Shown here one piece after another: positions 63,170 through 64,000 of a stretch of 64,000 bases of DNA. Below the pieces are notes generated by a model, which saw only the letters and a list, made by a program, of their open reading frames with translations, was not told the origin of the DNA and did not search any database. The position numbers and the translations under genes are program-made. This DNA is from Phocoena phocoena (Eukaryota; Chordata; Mammalia; Artiodactyla; Phocoenidae). Numbering within the stretch: the first letter of the stretch is position 1; every line of letters begins with the position of its first letter. The stretch spans positions 12,164,881 to 12,228,880 of the forward strand of contig NC_089223.1 in assembly GCF_963924675.1 (NCBI RefSeq), given 5' to 3'.

Positions 63170-63482
63170 GAGGTGCTCTTCCCTCTCTTTTCTACCTTAA
63201 AATTACCTGCATAGCTTTTAAGGCACAAGTCAAATATTACATTTTCTCTTTAGTTCTCCCTGATCCATACCCTTTTTCCTCATATCTTTTTATATGGAGC
63301 TCTATTACTGTGTGTGTCATATTTTATTATGTTTAATTATTTGCCATGTGTGATACATCTTTTAGGCTTACGACTACCTTGAAAGTAGGACTGGATCTTA
63401 TCTATCTTTATATCCCCAGTTGCCTGCATGGTTCTTGGCACACAGTAGATGCTCGTAAACCTCTGATGAACTAAATTAATTT
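63170..63482 (+). mobile_element. L2 LINE 3' end
   Basis: TTTAGTTCTCCCTGATCCAT, CTACCTTGAAAGTAGGACTG, TTTATATCCCCAGTTGCCTG and CACACAGTAGATGCTCGTAA follow the L2 3' terminus in sense. Confidence 0.75.
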
Positions 63483-64000
63483 AAACGAAAGCCTTTGGTA
63501 CATTTAAATGATATGAATTACCTGTAATTCTTTTATAATCATAAATACAGTTGAAGGATTAAGCAAAATGCATCTAGAACAAGGAAATAAGTGTGCAGTA
63601 TCCCTTACAATAAAATAGGAAGACACATTGAATTGTTGATTCAGAAAGCGTTTATTGAGTCATTATTGGTACTGCATAAAGCCAGATCATTCCAAACTAG
63701 AATTTTTTTCATTACATATCTTTTCATGTCAAAGACAAAAAAGCATTATATTTTTCAAGAGTATTAGGGATCCTTGAAGTAAACTCATTCAAAAGTTTGA
63801 ACCTTGCTGGATTATATAACTAGAAGGACAGCGGGCACCCGGTACAATTGAATTTGGGGGCTCAAGCAATGTCATTAGGAAACTGTCCATCTTTCTCCCT
63901 TACTCAGCTCTGTTCTCTTCTTTGGCTTCCTTCTCAGGCAGATTTTCCACATGTGGTGACAGAACTACAACTCTAGACCCTGTCCTCATATTTAACAATC
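63483..64000. other. Unassigned sequence
   Basis: No gene or repeat recognised up to the window end. Confidence 0.4.

Noticed and set aside
62917..63200. Frames containing Val-Cys or Thr-His runs
   Set aside because: They translate the CA microsatellite.

Overview
This window reads as AT-rich, gene-poor nuclear DNA from a cetartiodactyl mammal, most likely a cetacean. Two signs point there. The first is several copies of the tRNA-derived CHR-type SINE, including internally deleted forms; as I recall, such forms define cetacean subfamilies. The second is a young L1 whose 5' end has the AAGATGGCGG start typical of mammalian L1s. I recognise no BovB or ruminant BovA element. Almost everything identifiable is retrotransposon-derived, and I found no multi-exon host gene. 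The long stretches I could not assign may be intronic or intergenic.

Layout. 1-6782: 5' part of a near full-length L1 on the minus strand, with complete 5'UTR and intact ORF1 but broken ORF2; its 3' end lies outside the window. 6783-29,580: mostly unassigned sequence with scattered L2, old L1/HAL1 and MER5A-like remnants, a MIR, and four CHR SINEs. 29,582-31,734: processed, intronless retrocopy of CBX1 (HP1-beta) on the minus strand, with an open 183-codon frame. 31,735-45,450: mixed unassigned sequence with more SINEs, MIRs and L2. 45,453-50,105: second L1 (minus), 5'-truncated, lacking about 1 kb of ORF2. 51,418-53,676: third L1 (minus), 5'-truncated, with a clean 13-bp target-site duplication. 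54,000-60,470: old L1M and HAL1-like sequence (minus), interrupted by a MIR and an unclassified repeat. 61,560-62,390: probable CR1/L3 fossil. 63,170-63,480: L2 3' end.

The only element with a good host-type reading frame is the CBX1 retrocopy. It keeps the hinge and chromoshadow domain but has lost the first aromatic-cage residue of the chromodomain by an in-frame deletion. It would therefore be expected to dimerise but bind methylated H3K9 poorly, if it is expressed at all. The second striking pattern is that every recognisable L1 piece, young or old, lies on the minus strand. That fits either an intron of a plus-strand gene or simple chance.
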